NCBI RefSeq assembly: GCF_030272615.1
Contig: NW_026729176.1
Coordinates: 62,501-92,500, forward strand
DNA from: Cryptomeria japonica
Lineage: Eukaryota > Streptophyta > Pinopsida > Cupressales > Cupressaceae
Direction: 5' to 3'
DNA length: 30,000 bases
Below, one piece after another: positions 18,649-30,000 of this stretch. A program made the translations under genes and the position numbers. Positions within the stretch are counted from its first letter, which is position 1; every line of letters starts with the position of its first letter. Below the pieces are notes generated by a model. It was given only the letters and a program-made list of their open reading frames with translations, did no database searches and was not told the origin of the DNA.

Positions 18649-19004
18649 CACCAAGTGCGCACCCGGGGCAAACCGAGCGCCTTGGTGCACCGGGGCAAGA
18701 TCGAGCGTGCACCCGAGGCGCCCCGAACATGCACCAAGGTGCACTCGGCCCACATGTGAGCGCAGGTCGTTGCGCCCGAGGTGGTGTGTGGGCACCGCGT
18801 TGCAGACGGGACACTGCACGCACACGACGCCCCCTCCAGGTGCACGCACGTAGGCCGGGCCGGGTGCACACCCGACGCCCTAGCAAGGTGCGCGCACCCG
18901 GGCAGGGCTCACACTTGGCGAACGGGGCGCACTTCGCGAGGGAGGGTGTGCACCTCGACGGGGGTGGGTGGCCGGGGTGGATTCGCACGTGGGTCGCGGT
19001 TTGC

Positions 19005-19032
19005 TAAGTACACACTGCGACAAGCTCATAAC
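19005..19032 (+). promoter_or_regulatory. 5S upstream promoter elements, unit B
   Basis: TAAGTA at -28 and C at -1, identical to the first copy. Confidence 0.65.
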
Positions 19033-19151
19033 GGGTGCGATCATACCAGCGTTAGTGCACCGGATCCCATCAGAACTCCGCAGTTAAGCGCGCTTGGGCC
19101 GGAGTAGTACTGGGATGGGTGACCTCCCGGGAAGTCCCGGTGTTGCACCCT
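19033..19151 (+). rRNA. 5S ribosomal RNA, copy 2
   Basis: Identical by eye to the copy at 11110-11228, with the same box A (19082-19095), box C (19112-19129) and T6 terminator. Distance from copy 1 is 7923 bp. Flanks are also the same, so it was copied as part of the large unit rather than as a short 5S tandem repeat. Confidence 0.97.
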
Positions 19152-19156
19152 TTTTT
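19151..19156 (+). terminator. Pol III terminator of 5S copy 2
   Basis: T6 run directly after GCACCC, as for copy 1. Confidence 0.9.
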
Positions 19157-19683
19157 AGTTTTTCGCCGGGCGTCGCAATGCTATTTGAATAAACCTTTTG
19201 CCCGTTTGCGTTCTCGTCGGGGCCGGGCCGGGCCGGGGTGCGCTGCCCGCACTACCGCGCGCGCGGGGGCGACACCGAGCGCGCACCCGAGGCGCCCCGA
19301 GCACACAGGCCACGGTGCAACCCGGGCGTTGTGCGCGCACCCCGGTGCGCCCGAGGTGCTGCGCGCGCACCCAGGTGAAATCGGTGTGCACCTCGGCCAG
19401 TGCGCGCTCGGTCGAGTCGCGCACGTTGGCCAAGGTGCACGGTGATGTTTCTTACTCTAAGGTTCCGCACCAGACGCCCGGGACAGGTGAGCGAAGCTGG
19501 GCGGGGCCGGGTGCGCGGCCGGGGCAGGTGCACGCAGCTGGAGAGAGCTTTGGAGCACACTTCGGAGCGCACCAATGATGCGCTCCATTCAAAAGTTTCC
19601 TGAAAAGGCAAAAAAAGTTGAGATTATAGAATTTCCCACTTGAGAGATTGTAAAAAAAAAAAATTTAAAATGAAGGAAACGCG

Positions 19684-21277
19684 GGTGCCAAGGTGTGCGC
19701 AGCCCAGCCAAGGTGTGCGCACCAAGGCGCCCACCCTGGCGAAGGTGCACGCAAGGTGCGCACCCGAGGCAAACCGGACAATTAACCCAACTTTCGACTT
19801 CGCGCGCACCTTGGAGCGCACTTCGGAGCGCTCCTTGGTGCGCACCAATCTTGGGCACCTCGGAGTGCACCATGGCGCCCACCAAGGTGCGCACCCGGGG
19901 CAAACCGAGCTCCGACTTCGTGCGCACCTTGGAGCGCACGAAAGGTGCGCACCATGGCGCCCACCAAGGTGCGCAGCCCAGCCAAGGCGTGCGCATCAAG
20001 GTGCGCACCCTGGCGAAGGTGCGCACCCGGGGCAAACCGAGCTCCGACTTCGTGCGCACCTTGGAGCGCACAAAAGGTGCGCAACCCAGCCAAGGTGTGC
20101 GCACCCCGGTCAAACCGAGCTCCGAATCGTGCGCACCAGAGGTGCACGCCATCGTGCGCACCTTGGAGCACACTTCGGAGCCCTCCTTGGTGCGCGCCGA
20201 TGTTGCGCACCTCGGAGCGCACCCGGGGAAAACAATGCAATTAACCCGACTTTCGACTTCGTGGGCACCTCGGAGCGCTCTCGGGTTCGCACCTCGGAGC
20301 ACACCGAGGTGCCCACCCTGGCGAAGGTGCACGCGAGGTGCGCACCCGGGGCAAACCGGGCTCCGACTTCGTGCACGCCGCACCTTGGAGCACACTTCGG
20401 AGCGCTCCTTGGTGCGCACCAGGGCGCGCAACCCAGCCGAGGTGCCCACCCCGGCGAAGGTGCACGCGAGGTGCGCACCCGGGGCAAACCGGGCTCCGAC
20501 TTCGTGCACGCCATGGTGCCCACCGCGGCGAAGGTGCACGCGAGGTGCGCACCCGGGGCAAACCGGGCTCCGACTTCGTGCACGCCGCACCTTGGAGCAC
20601 ACTTCGGAGCGCTCCTTGGTGCGCACCATGGTGCCCACCAGGGCGCGCAACCCCGCCGAAGGTGCACGCGAGGTGCGCACCCGGGGCAAACCGGGCTCCG
20701 ACTTCGTGCACGCCGCACCTTGGAGCACACTTCGGAGCGCTCCTTGGTGCGCACCATGGTGCCCACCAGGGCGCGCAACCCCGCCGAAGGTGCACGCGAG
20801 GTGCGCACCCGGGGCAAACCGGGCTCCGACTTCGTGCACGCCATGGTGCGCACCGCGGCGAAGGTGCGCACCCGGGGCAAACCGGGCTCCGACTTCGTGC
20901 ACGCCGCACCTTGGAGCACACTTCGGAGCGCTCCTTGGTGCGCACCAGGGCGCGCAACCCAGCCGAGGTGCCCACCCCGGCGAAGGTGCACGCGAGGTGC
21001 GTACCCGGGGCAAACCGGGCTCCGACTTCGTGCACGCCGCACCTTGGAGCACACTTCGGAGCGCTCCTTGGTGCGCACCATGGTGCCCACCAGGCCGCGC
21101 AACCCAGCCAAGGTGTGCGCACCAAGGTGCACGCGAGGTGCGCACCCGGGGCAAACCGGGGTCCGACTTCGTGCACGCCGCACCTTGGAGCACACATCGG
21201 GGCGCTCCCGGGTTCGCACCGGCGTTGCGCACCGTGGTGGGCACCTCGGAGCACACCAAGGTGGGCAGCGAGGTGCG
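19684..21277. repeat. Composite GC-rich repeats, unit B
   Basis: Collinear with 11761-13430 of unit A apart from the 76-bp loss at 20302. The deletion fuses two frames, so an uninterrupted open frame of more than 500 codons appears on each strand. This is a consequence of losing the only stop-containing AT-rich piece, not evidence of a gene. Confidence 0.92.
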
Positions 21278-24200
21278 CACCTTTGATGCGATGCCTTCAC
21301 TAATTTCCATAAAAGGCAAAAAAAAAACGAGATTTTAAAATTTCCGTTTTGAAAGATAGTGAGAAAAAGGGAATGCTGGTGCCATCTTGAGCCCGCCCTG
21401 GTGCGCAGCCCAGCCAAGGTGTGCGCACCAAGGTGCCCACCCTGGCGAAGGTGCGCGCCCGGGCAATTAACCCAACTTCCAACTTCGCGCGCGCCAGGGT
21501 GGGAGCGCACCCAACAACCGGGCCTGGGAAGAGCCAATGCGAGAAACCCCACCAAACGCTCTGACAAAAAAAGAGGGGGCGCTCCAGTAACCCCGCTTCG
21601 GAGCGCACCCTGGGCAAACCCAGCCAAGGTGCCCACCCCGGCCAAGGTGCAGGCGAGGTGCGCACCCGGGGCAAACCGGGCTCCGACAACGTGCACGCCG
21701 CACCTTGGAGCACACTTCGTAGCGCTCCCGGGTGCGCACCTCAGAGCACACCAAGGTGGGCAGCGAGGTGCGCACCTTTGATGCGCTGCCTTCACTAATT
21801 TCCAGAAAAGGCAAAAAAAAAAGGAGATTTTAAAATTTCCGTTTTGAAAGATAGTGAAAAAAACGGAACGCGCGTGCCATCTTGAGCCCGCCCTGGTGCG
21901 CAGCCCAGGTAAGGTGCCCACCCTGGCAAAGGTGCGCACCCGGGCAATTAACCCTACTTCCGACTTCGTGCGCGCCAGGGTGGCAACCGGGCCTCGGAAG
22001 AGCCAATGCGAGAAACCCCACCAAACGCTCCGACAAAAAAAGAGGCGGGGCTCCAATAACCCCGCTTCGGAGCGCAGCCGGGGCAAACCCAGCCAAGGTG
22101 CCCACCCCGACGAAGGTGCACGCGAGGTGCGCACCCGGGGCAAACCGGGCTCCGACAACGTGCACGCAGCACCTTGGAGCACACTTCGAAGCACTCCCGG
22201 GTGCCCACCGGCGTTGCGCACCGTGGTGGGCAGCGAGGTGCGCACCTTTGATGCGCTGCCTTCACTAATTTCCAGAAAAAGGCAAAAAAAAATGAGATTT
22301 TAAAATTTCCGTTTTGAAAGATAGTGAAAAAAAAGGAACGCGGGTGCCATCTTGAGCCCGCCCTGGTGCGCAGCCCAGGCAAGGCATGCGCACCAAGGTG
22401 CCCACCCGAGGTGCACACCCGGGGCAAACCGGGCTCCGACTTCGTGCAGGCCGCACCTTGGAGCACACTTCGGAGCGCTCCTTGGTGCGCACCATGGTGC
22501 CCACCAGGGCGCGCAACCCAGCCAAGGTCTGCACACCAAGGTGCCCACCCCGGCGAAGGTGCACGCGAGGTGCGCACCCGGGGCAAACCGGGCTCCGACT
22601 TCGTGCACGCCATGGTGCCCACCGCGGCGAAGGTGCACGCGAGGTGCGCACCCGGGGCAAACCGGGCTCCGACTTCGTGCACGCCGCACCTTGGAGCACA
22701 CTTCGGAGCGCTCCTTGGTGCGCACCATGGTGCCCACCAGGGCGCGCAACCCAGCCAAGGTGTGCGCACCAAGGTGCACGCGAGGTGCGCACCCGGGGCA
22801 AACCGGGGTCCGACTTCGTGCACGCCGCACCTTGGAGCACACATCGGAGCGCTCCCAGGTTCGCACCAGCGTTGCGCACCTTTGATGCGCTGCCTTCACT
22901 AATTTCCAGAAAAGGCAAAAAAAAACGATATTTTAAAATTTCCGTTCTGAAAGATAGTGAAAAAAACGGAACGCGGGTGCCATCTTGAGCCCTTCCTGGT
23001 GCGCAGCCCAGGCAAGTTGTGCGCACCAAGGTGCCCACCCTGGCGGAGGTGCGCGCCCGGGGCAAACCGGGCTCCGACTTCGTGCACTGCATGGTGCCCA
23101 CCAAGGCGCGCAACCCAGCCAAGGTGCCCACCGCAGCGAAGGTGCACGCGAGGTGCACACCCGGGGCAAACCGGGCTCCGACTTCGTGCACGCCGCACCT
23201 TGGAGCACACTTCAGAGCGCTCCTTGGTGCGCACCAGGGCGCGCAACCCAGCCGAGGTGCCCACCCCGGCGAAGGTGCACGCGAGGTGCGCACCCGGGGC
23301 AAACCGGGCTCCGACTTCGTGCACGCCATGGTGCCCACCGCGGCGAAGGTGCGCACCCGGGGCAAACCGGGCTCCTACTTCGTGCACGCCGCACCTTGGA
23401 GCACACTTCGGAGCGCTCCTTGGTGCGCACCATGGTGCCCACCAGGCCGCGCAACCCAGCCAAGGTGTGCGCACCAAGGTGCACGCGAGGTGCGCACCCG
23501 GGGCAAACCGGGGTCCGACTTCGTGCACGCCGCACCTTGGAGCACACATCGGGGCGCTCCCGGGTTCGCACCGGCGTTGCGCACCGTGGTGGGCACCTCG
23601 GAGCACACCAAGGTGGGCAGCGAGGTGCGCACCTTTGATGCGATGCCTTCACTAATTTCCATAAAAGGCAAAAAAAAAACGAGATTTTAAAATTTCCGTT
23701 TTGAAAGATAGTGAGAAAAAGGGAATGCTGGTGCCATCTTGAGCCCGCCCTGGTGCGCAGCCCAGCCAAGGTTTGCGCACCAAGGTGCCCACCCTGGCGA
23801 AGGTGCGCGCCCGGGCAATTAACCCAACTTCCAACTTCGCGCGCGCCAGAGTGGGAGCGCACCCAACAACCGGGCCTGGGAAGAGCCAATGCGAGAAACC
23901 CCACCAAACTCTCTGACAAAAAAAGAGGGGGCGCTCCAGTAACCCCGCTTCGGAGCGCACCCTGGGCAAACCCAGCCAAGGTGCCCACCCCGGCCAAGGT
24001 GCAGGCGAGGTGCGCACCCGGGGCAAACCGGGCTCCGACAACGTGCACGCCGCACCTTGGAGCACACTTCGTAGCGCTCCCGGGTGCGCACCTCAGAGCA
24101 CACCAAGGTGGGCAGCGAGGTGCGCACCTTTGATGCGCTGCCTTCACTAATTTCCAGAAAAGGCAAAAAAAAAAGGAGATTTTAAAATTTCCGTTTTGAA

Positions 24201-25447
24201 AGATAGTGAAAAAAACGGAACGCGCGTGCCATCTTGAGCCCGCCCTGGTGCGCAGCCCAGGTAAGGTGCCACCCTGGCAAAGGTGCGCACCCGGGCAATT
24301 AACCCTACTTCCGACTTCGTGCGCGCCAGGGTGGCAACCGGGCCTCGGAAGAGCCAATGCGAGAAACCCCACCAAACGCTCCGACAAAAAAAGAGGCGGC
24401 GCTCCAATAACCCCGCTTCGGAGCGCAGCCGGGGCAAACCAAGCCAAGGTGCCCACCCCGACGAAGGTGCACGCGAGGTGCGCACCCGGGGCAAACCGGG
24501 CTCCGACAACGTGCACGCAGCACCTTGGAGCACACTTCGAAGCACTCCCGGGTGCCCACCGGCGTTGCGCACCGTGGTGGGCAGCGAGGTGCGCACCTTT
24601 GATGCGCTGCCTTCACTAATTTCCAGAAAAAGGCAAAAAAAAATGAGATTTTAAAATTTCCGTTTTGAAAGATAGTGAAAAAAAAGGAACGCGGGTGCCA
24701 TCTTGAGCCCGCCCTGGTGCGCAGCCCAGGCAAGGCATGCGCACCAAGGTGCCCACCCGAGGTGCACACCCGGGGCAAACCGGGCTCCGACTTCGTGCAG
24801 GCCGCACCTTGGAGCACACTTCGGAGCGCTCCTTGGTGCGCACCATGGTGCCCACCAGGGCGCACCCGGGGCAAACCGGGCTCCGACTTCGTGCACGCCG
24901 CACCTTGGAGCACACATCGGAGCGCTCCCAGGTTCGCACCAGCGTTGCGCACCTTTGATGCGCTGCCTTCACTAATTTCCAGAAAAGGCAAAAAAAAACG
25001 ATATTTTAAAATTTCCGTTCTGAAAGATAGTGAAAAAAACGGAACGCGGGTGCCATCTTGAGCCCTTCCTGGTGCGCAGCCCAGGCAAGTTGTGCGCACC
25101 AAGGTGCCCACCCTGGCGGAGGTGCGCGCCCGGGGCAAACCGGGCTCCGACTTCGTGCACTGCATGGTGCCCACCAAGGCGCGCAACCCAGCCAAGGTGC
25201 CCACCGCAGCGAAGGTGCACGCGAGGTGCGCACCCGAGGTGCACACCCGGGGCAAACCGGGCTCCGACTTCGTGCACGCCGCACCTTGGAGCACACTTCA
25301 GAGCGCTCCTTGGTACGCACCAGGGCGCGCAACCCAGCCAAGGTGCTCACCCCGGCGAAGGTGCACGCGAGGTGCGCACCCGGGGCAAACCGGGCTCGGA
25401 CTTCGTGCACGCCGCACCTTGGAGCACACATCGGAGCGCTCCCGGGT
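21002..25447. repeat. 2352-bp internal tandem duplication, unit B (both copies)
   Basis: Copy of the duplication described in unit A (first copy about 21002-23353, second about 23354-25447), including the same internal deletion of about 278 bp in the second copy. Sharing of that deletion shows it was present before units A and B separated. Confidence 0.85.
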
Positions 25448-25624
25448 TCGCACCAGCATTGCGCACCTTTGATGCGCTGCCTTCACTAATTTCCAGAAAA
25501 GGCAAAAAAAAGAAAAAAATGAGATTTTAAAATTTCCGTTTTGAAAGATAGTGAAAAAAACGGAACGCGGGTGCCATCTTGAGCCCGCCCTGGTGTGCAG
25601 CCCAGGCAAGTTGTGCGCACCAAG

Positions 25625-26142
25625 GCACCCACCCTGGCCAAGGTGGGTCACGGGGTGGGTCCTAGGGTGGGTAACGGGGTGGGTACTAAGGTGCGTGCCA
25701 AGGTGGGTCATAGGGTGGGTGCCAAGGTGGGCACCAGGGTGGGTGTGCACCAACCCTAGCCAGGGTAGGTCACGGGGTGGTTGTCGGGGTGGGCGTCAAG
25801 GAGCCAAGGTGGGTGGCAAGTAGCCAAGTTGCGTGCCAAGGTGGGTGTCGGGGTGGGTGCCAAGGATCCAAGGTGGGTGCCAAGGAACCAAGGTGGGTGT
25901 CTGGGTGGGTGCCGAGGTGGGAGCCAGGGTGGGTCCCAAGGTGAGTGCAAAGGTGGGTGCCAGGGTCAAGGTGAGTGCCAATGTGGGTTCCAAGGTGCCA
26001 GGGTCAGGGTGAGTGCCAATGTGGGTTCAAAGGTGCTAAGTTGGGTGCGAGGTTGGGTGCGAGGGTGGGTGGGTGCCAAGGTGTGCTAGGTGGAAGCCCG
26101 GGTGGGTCGGCATCCCATGGGTGTCGAGTTGGGTGCCTGATG
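25625..26142. repeat. G-rich GGTGGGTGCC field, unit C
   Basis: Copy of 9855-10372, with no difference noticed. Confidence 0.9.
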
Positions 26143-26495
26143 GGTGCTTCTTGTCAAGTTTTAGTCGTCGGGACTCATTTCGAGCCTTAGAGGTCGTTTC
26201 TTGTCCGGTTGCCCTGTCTTCGACCTGGGAACCCAATTTTGGTCCTCGGGTCCCATTTTTTTTTGTCTCGCATCCCACTTTTGGCCTGTGGCCTTTTCGG
26301 GGTCGATTCTCGTTTTGGGCATCAGAGCATGTTTCTTCTCCTAAAACCCAATATTTGTTTATTAAGTCTCGGAACACATTTTTGTTCTCGTGGACCCATC
26401 ATGGGTCTTGGAACGCATTTGTGGTCCTTGGGTCCCATTTTGCATCCCGAAACTTGTGTTTTGGTGCTTGATCCCTATTTTGGGTGCCCACCTTG
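26143..26495. repeat. T-rich degenerate repeats upstream of 5S, unit C
   Basis: Copy of 10373-10725, with no difference noticed. Confidence 0.75.
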
Positions 26496-26851
26496 CACCA
26501 AGTGCGCACCCGGGGCAAACCGAGCGCCTTGGTGCACCGGGGCAAGATCGAGCGTGCACCCGAGGCGCCCCGAACATGCACCAAGGTGCACTCGGCCCAC
26601 ATGTGAGCGCAGGTCGTTGCGCCCGAGGTGGTGTGTGGGCACCGCGTTGCAGACGGGACACTGCACGCACACGACGCCCCCTCCAGGTGCACGCACGTAG
26701 GCCGGGCCGGGTGCACACCCGACGCCCTAGCAAGGTGCGCGCACCCGGGCAGGGCTCACACTTGGCGAACGGGGCGCACTTCGCGAGGGAGGGTGTGCAC
26801 CTCGACGGGGGTGGGTGGCCGGGGTGGATTCGCACGTGGGTCGCGGTTTGC

Positions 26852-26879
26852 TAAGTACACACTGCGACAAGCTCATAAC
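26852..26879 (+). promoter_or_regulatory. 5S upstream promoter elements, unit C
   Basis: TAAGTA at -28 and C at -1, identical to the other copies. Confidence 0.65.
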
Positions 26880-26998
26880 GGGTGCGATCATACCAGCGTT
26901 AGTGCACCGGATCCCATCAGAACTCCGCAGTTAAGCGCGCTTGGGCCGGAGTAGTACTGGGATGGGTGACCTCCCGGGAAGTCCCGGTGTTGCACCCT
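26880..26998 (+). rRNA. 5S ribosomal RNA, copy 3
   Basis: Identical by eye to the other two copies. Box A is at 26929-26942 and box C at 26959-26976. It is 7847 bp from copy 2. Flanks and terminator are the same, so it looks equally functional. Confidence 0.97.
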
Positions 26999-27003
26999 TT
27001 TTT
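26998..27003 (+). terminator. Pol III terminator of 5S copy 3
   Basis: T6 run directly after GCACCC. Confidence 0.9.
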
Positions 27004-27422
27004 AGTTTTTCGCCGGGCGTCGCAATGCTATTTGAATAAACCTTTTGCCCGTTTGCGTTCTCGTCGGGGCCGGGCCGGGCCGGGGTGCGCTGCCCGCACT
27101 ACCGCGCGCGCGGGGGCGACACCGAGCGCGCACCCGAGGCGCCCCGAGCACACAGGCCACGGTGCAACCCGGGCGTTGTGCGCGCACCCCGGTGCGCCCG
27201 AGGTGCTGCGCGCGCACCCAGGTGAAATCGGTGTGCACCTCGGCCAGTGCGCGCTCGGTCGAGTCGCGCACGTTGGCCAAGGTGCACGGTGATGTTTCTT
27301 ACTCTAAGGTTCCGCACCAGACGCCCGGGACAGGTGAGCGAAGCTGGGCGGGGCCGGGTGCGCGGCCGGGGCAGGTGCACGCAGCTGGAGAGAGCTTTGG
27401 AGCACACTTCGGAGCGCACCAA

Positions 27423-29807
27423 TGATGCGCTCCATTCAAAAGTTTCCTGAAAAGGCAAAAAAAGTTGAGATTATAGAATTTCCCACTTGAGAGATTGTAA
27501 AAAAAAAAAATTTAAAATGAAGGAAACGCGGGTGCCAAGGTGTGCGCAGCCCAGCCAAGGTGTGCGCACCAAGGCGCCCACCCTGGCGAAGGTGCACGCA
27601 AGGTGCGCACCCGAGGCAAACCGGACAATTAACCCAACTTTCGACTTCGCGCGCACCTTGGAGCGCACTTCGGAGCGCTCCTTGGTGCGCACCAATCTTG
27701 GGCACCTCGGAGTGCACCATGGCGCCCACCAAGGTGCGCACCCGGGGCAAACCGAGCTCCGACTTCGTGCGCACCTTGGAGCGCACGAAAGGTGCGCACC
27801 ATGGCGCCCACCAAGGTGCGCAGCCCAGCCAAGGCGTGCGCATCAAGGTGCGCACCCTGGCGAAGGTGCGCACCCGGGGCAAACCGAGCTCCGACTTCGT
27901 GCGCACCTTGGAGCGCACAAAAGGTGCGCAACCCAGCCAAGGTGTGCGCACCCCGGTCAAACCGAGCTCCGAATCGTGCGCACCAGAGGTGCACGCCATC
28001 GTGCGCACCTTGGAGCACACTTCGGAGCCCTCCTTGGTGCGCGCCGATGTTGCGCACCTCGGAGCGCACCCGGGGAAAACAATGCAATTAACCCGACTTT
28101 CGACTTCGTGGGCACCTCGGAGCGCTCTCGGGTTCGCACCTCGGAGCACACCGAGGTGCGCACCTTTGATGCGCTGCCTTCACCAATTTCCAGAAAAGGC
28201 AAGAAAACATTGAGAAGGTGTGCGCACCGAGGTGCCCACCCTGGCGAAGGTGCACGCGAGGTGCGCACCCGGGGCAAACCGGGCTCCGACTTCGTGCACG
28301 CCGCACCTTGGAGCACACTTCGGAGCGCTCCTTGGTGCGCACCAGGGCGCGCAACCCAGCCGAGGTGCCCACCCCGGCGAAGGTGCACGCGAGGTGCGCA
28401 CCCGGGGCAAACCGGGCTCCGACTTCGTGCACGCCATGGTGCCCACCGCGGCGAAGGTGCACGCGAGGTGCGCACCCGGGGCAAACCGGGCTCCGACTTC
28501 GTGCACGCCGCACCTTGGAGCACACTTCGGAGCGCTCCTTGGTGCGCACCATGGTGCCCACCAGGGCGCGCAACCCCGCCGAAGGTGCACGCGAGGTGCG
28601 CACCCGGGGCAAACCGGGCTCCGACTTCGTGCACGCCGCACCTTGGAGCACACTTCGGAGCGCTCCTTGGTGCGCACCATGGTGCCCACCAGGGCGCGCA
28701 ACCCCGCCGAAGGTGCACGCGAGGTGCGCACCCGGGGCAAACCGGGCTCCGACTTCGTGCACGCCATGGTGCGCACCGCGGCGAAGGTGCGCACCCGGGG
28801 CAAACCGGGCTCCGACTTCGTGCACGCCGCACCTTGGAGCACACTTCGGAGCGCTCCTTGGTGCGCACCAGGGCGCGCAACCCAGCCGAGGTGCCCACCC
28901 CGGCGAAGGTGCACGCGAGGTGCGTACCCGGGGCAAACCGGGCTCCGACTTCGTGCACGCCGCACCTTGGAGCACACTTCGGAGCGCTCCTTGGTGCGCA
29001 CCATGGTGCCCACCAGGCCGCGCAACCCAGCCAAGGTGTGCGCACCAAGGTGCACGCGAGGTGCGCACCCGGGGCAAACCGGGGTCCGACTTCGTGCACG
29101 CCGCACCTTGGAGCACACATCGGGGCGCTCCCGGGTTCGCACCGGCGTTGCGCACCGTGGTGGGCACCTCGGAGCACACCAAGGTGGGCAGCGAGGTGCG
29201 CACCTTTGATGCGATGCCTTCACTAATTTCCATAAAAGGCAAAAAAAAAACGAGATTTTAAAATTTCCGTTTTGAAAGATAGTGAGAAAAAGGGAATGCT
29301 GGTGCCATCTTGAGCCCGCCCTGGTGCGCAGCCCAGCCAAGGTGTGCGCACCAAGGTGCCCACCCTGGCGAAGGTGCGCGCCCGGGCAATTAACCCAACT
29401 TCCAACTTCGCGCGCGCCAGGGTGGGAGCGCACCCAACAACCGGGCCTGGGAAGAGCCAATGCGAGAAACCCCACCAAACGCTCTGACAAAAAAAGAGGG
29501 GGCGCTCCAGTAACCCCGCTTCGGAGCGCACCCTGGGCAAACCCAGCCAAGGTGCCCACCCCGGCCAAGGTGCAGGCGAGGTGCGCACCCGGGGCAAACC
29601 GGGCTCCGACAACGTGCACGCCGCACCTTGGAGCACACTTCGTAGCGCTCCCGGGTGCGCACCTCAGAGCACACCAAGGTGGGCAGCGAGGTGCGCACCT
29701 TTGATGCGCTGCCTTCACTAATTTCCAGAAAAGGCAAAAAAAAAAGGAGATTTTAAAATTTCCGTTTTGAAAGATAGTGAAAAAAACGGAACGCGCGTGC
29801 CATCTTG
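27423..29807. repeat. AT-rich elements interspersed in unit C (4 copies in window)
   Basis: Starts: 27423 (diverged), 28161 (truncated form, as in unit A), 29201 and 29696. Confidence 0.9.
27531..29200. repeat. Composite GC-rich repeats, unit C
   Basis: Collinear with 11761-13430 of unit A, including the 76 bp absent from unit B. Continues into the first part of the 2352-bp duplication (from about 28925), which is cut by the window end. Confidence 0.92.
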
Positions 29808-30000
29808 AGCCCGCCCTGGTGCGCAGCCCAGGTAAGGTGCCCACCCTGGCAAAGGTGCGCACCCGGGCAATTAACCCTACTTCCGACTTCGTGCGCGCCA
29901 GGGTGGCAATGCGAGAAACCCCACCAAAACGCTCCGACAAAAAAAGAGGCGGCGCTCCAATAACCCCGCTTCGGAGCGCAGCCGGGGCAAACCCAGCCAA

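Larger units (their letters stand above)
19576..25582. repeat. AT-rich elements interspersed in unit B (10 copies)
   Basis: Same element as in unit A. Starts: 19576 (diverged), 21278, 21773, 22243, 22876, 23630, 24125, 24594, 24949 and 25463. The truncated second element of unit A (12391) is missing here because of the 76-bp deletion. Confidence 0.9.
17778..25624. repeat. 7847-bp higher-order repeat, unit B
   Basis: Collinear with unit A but 76 bp shorter. The whole length difference is the loss of 12379-12454 of unit A, between two CACCGAGGTGC repeats, seen as a single CACCGAGGTGC at 20302. A few substitutions are visible, such as GGGGCTCC at 22047 instead of GGCGCTCC, and CGATATTTT instead of CGAGATTTT near 22926. 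Contains one 5S gene (19033). Confidence 0.97.
25625..30000. repeat. Higher-order repeat, unit C (cut by window end)
   Basis: Collinear with unit A for 4376 bp to the end of the window, including the 76 bp absent from B. Contains one 5S gene (26880). Near 29908 it lacks 20 bp present at 14137-14159 of unit A, and has one extra A in CCACCAAAAC shortly after. The rest of the unit is outside the window. Confidence 0.96.

Noticed and set aside
9855-30000. Large retrotransposon or DNA transposon as the source of the 7.9-kb unit
   Set aside because: No terminal repeats flanking a coding core, no reverse transcriptase, integrase or transposase, no target-site duplication seen. Tandem head-to-tail arrangement with 5S fits spacer amplification.
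9855-30000. Assembly artefact from duplicated contig pieces
   Set aside because: Units differ by a 76-bp indel, a 20-bp indel and several substitutions, so they are not mere copies of one read path. The number of units could still be wrong.

Overview
The window is land-plant nuclear ribosomal spacer DNA, and I see no credible protein-coding gene in it. The firmest landmark is three identical 5S rRNA genes on the + strand (11110-11228, 19033-19151, 26880-26998). Their sequence is of the land-plant type and reads most like gymnosperm 5S, for example the CGCAGTTAAGCGCGC box A. A spacer more than 30 kb long with 5S genes inside it would also suit a gymnosperm, but the species cannot be fixed from this window and other early-diverging land plants are possible.

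Left part, 1-8484. A 188-bp tandem array (1-3780, about 20 copies) is followed by three diverged 440-490 bp units (3781-5170), then 50-56 bp repeats (5200-5560), 311-bp repeats (5525-6675), a 52-bp array (6672-7400) and 157-bp repeats (7460-8484). Thirteen copies of one conserved core lie between 4144 and 8417. On the minus strand the core reads TATATAGGGGAGG, close to the plant RNA polymerase I initiator consensus TATATA(A/G)GGGG. I read these as duplicated 35S gene and spacer promoters firing leftward. In that case the 18S gene lies left of base 1, and 1-4149 is either 5' external transcribed spacer or further spacer. The three leftmost promoters are each followed (in the minus direction) by a stem-loop, one of them nearly perfect.

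Right part, 8484-30000. GGTGNNCACC-rich DNA (8484-8660) gives way to a G-rich GGTGGGTGCC field (8660-9854). From 9855 the rest is a higher-order tandem array with units of 7923 bp (9855-17777), 7847 bp (17778-25624) and a third unit cut by the window end (25625-30000). Each unit holds, in order: G-rich field, T-rich degenerate repeats, one 5S gene, CpG-rich spacer, composite GC-rich repeats with interspersed AT-rich elements, and an internal 2352-bp tandem duplication. The units look almost identical. Their 76-bp length difference is one deletion between 11-bp direct repeats.

Taken together this looks like a very large rDNA intergenic spacer with several 5S genes oriented opposite to the inferred 35S promoters. 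No 18S, 5.8S or 26S sequence is inside the window, so linkage to 35S is inferred from the promoter-like motifs only. Long open frames on both strands (up to about 700 codons) are by-products of stop-poor GC-rich repeats.
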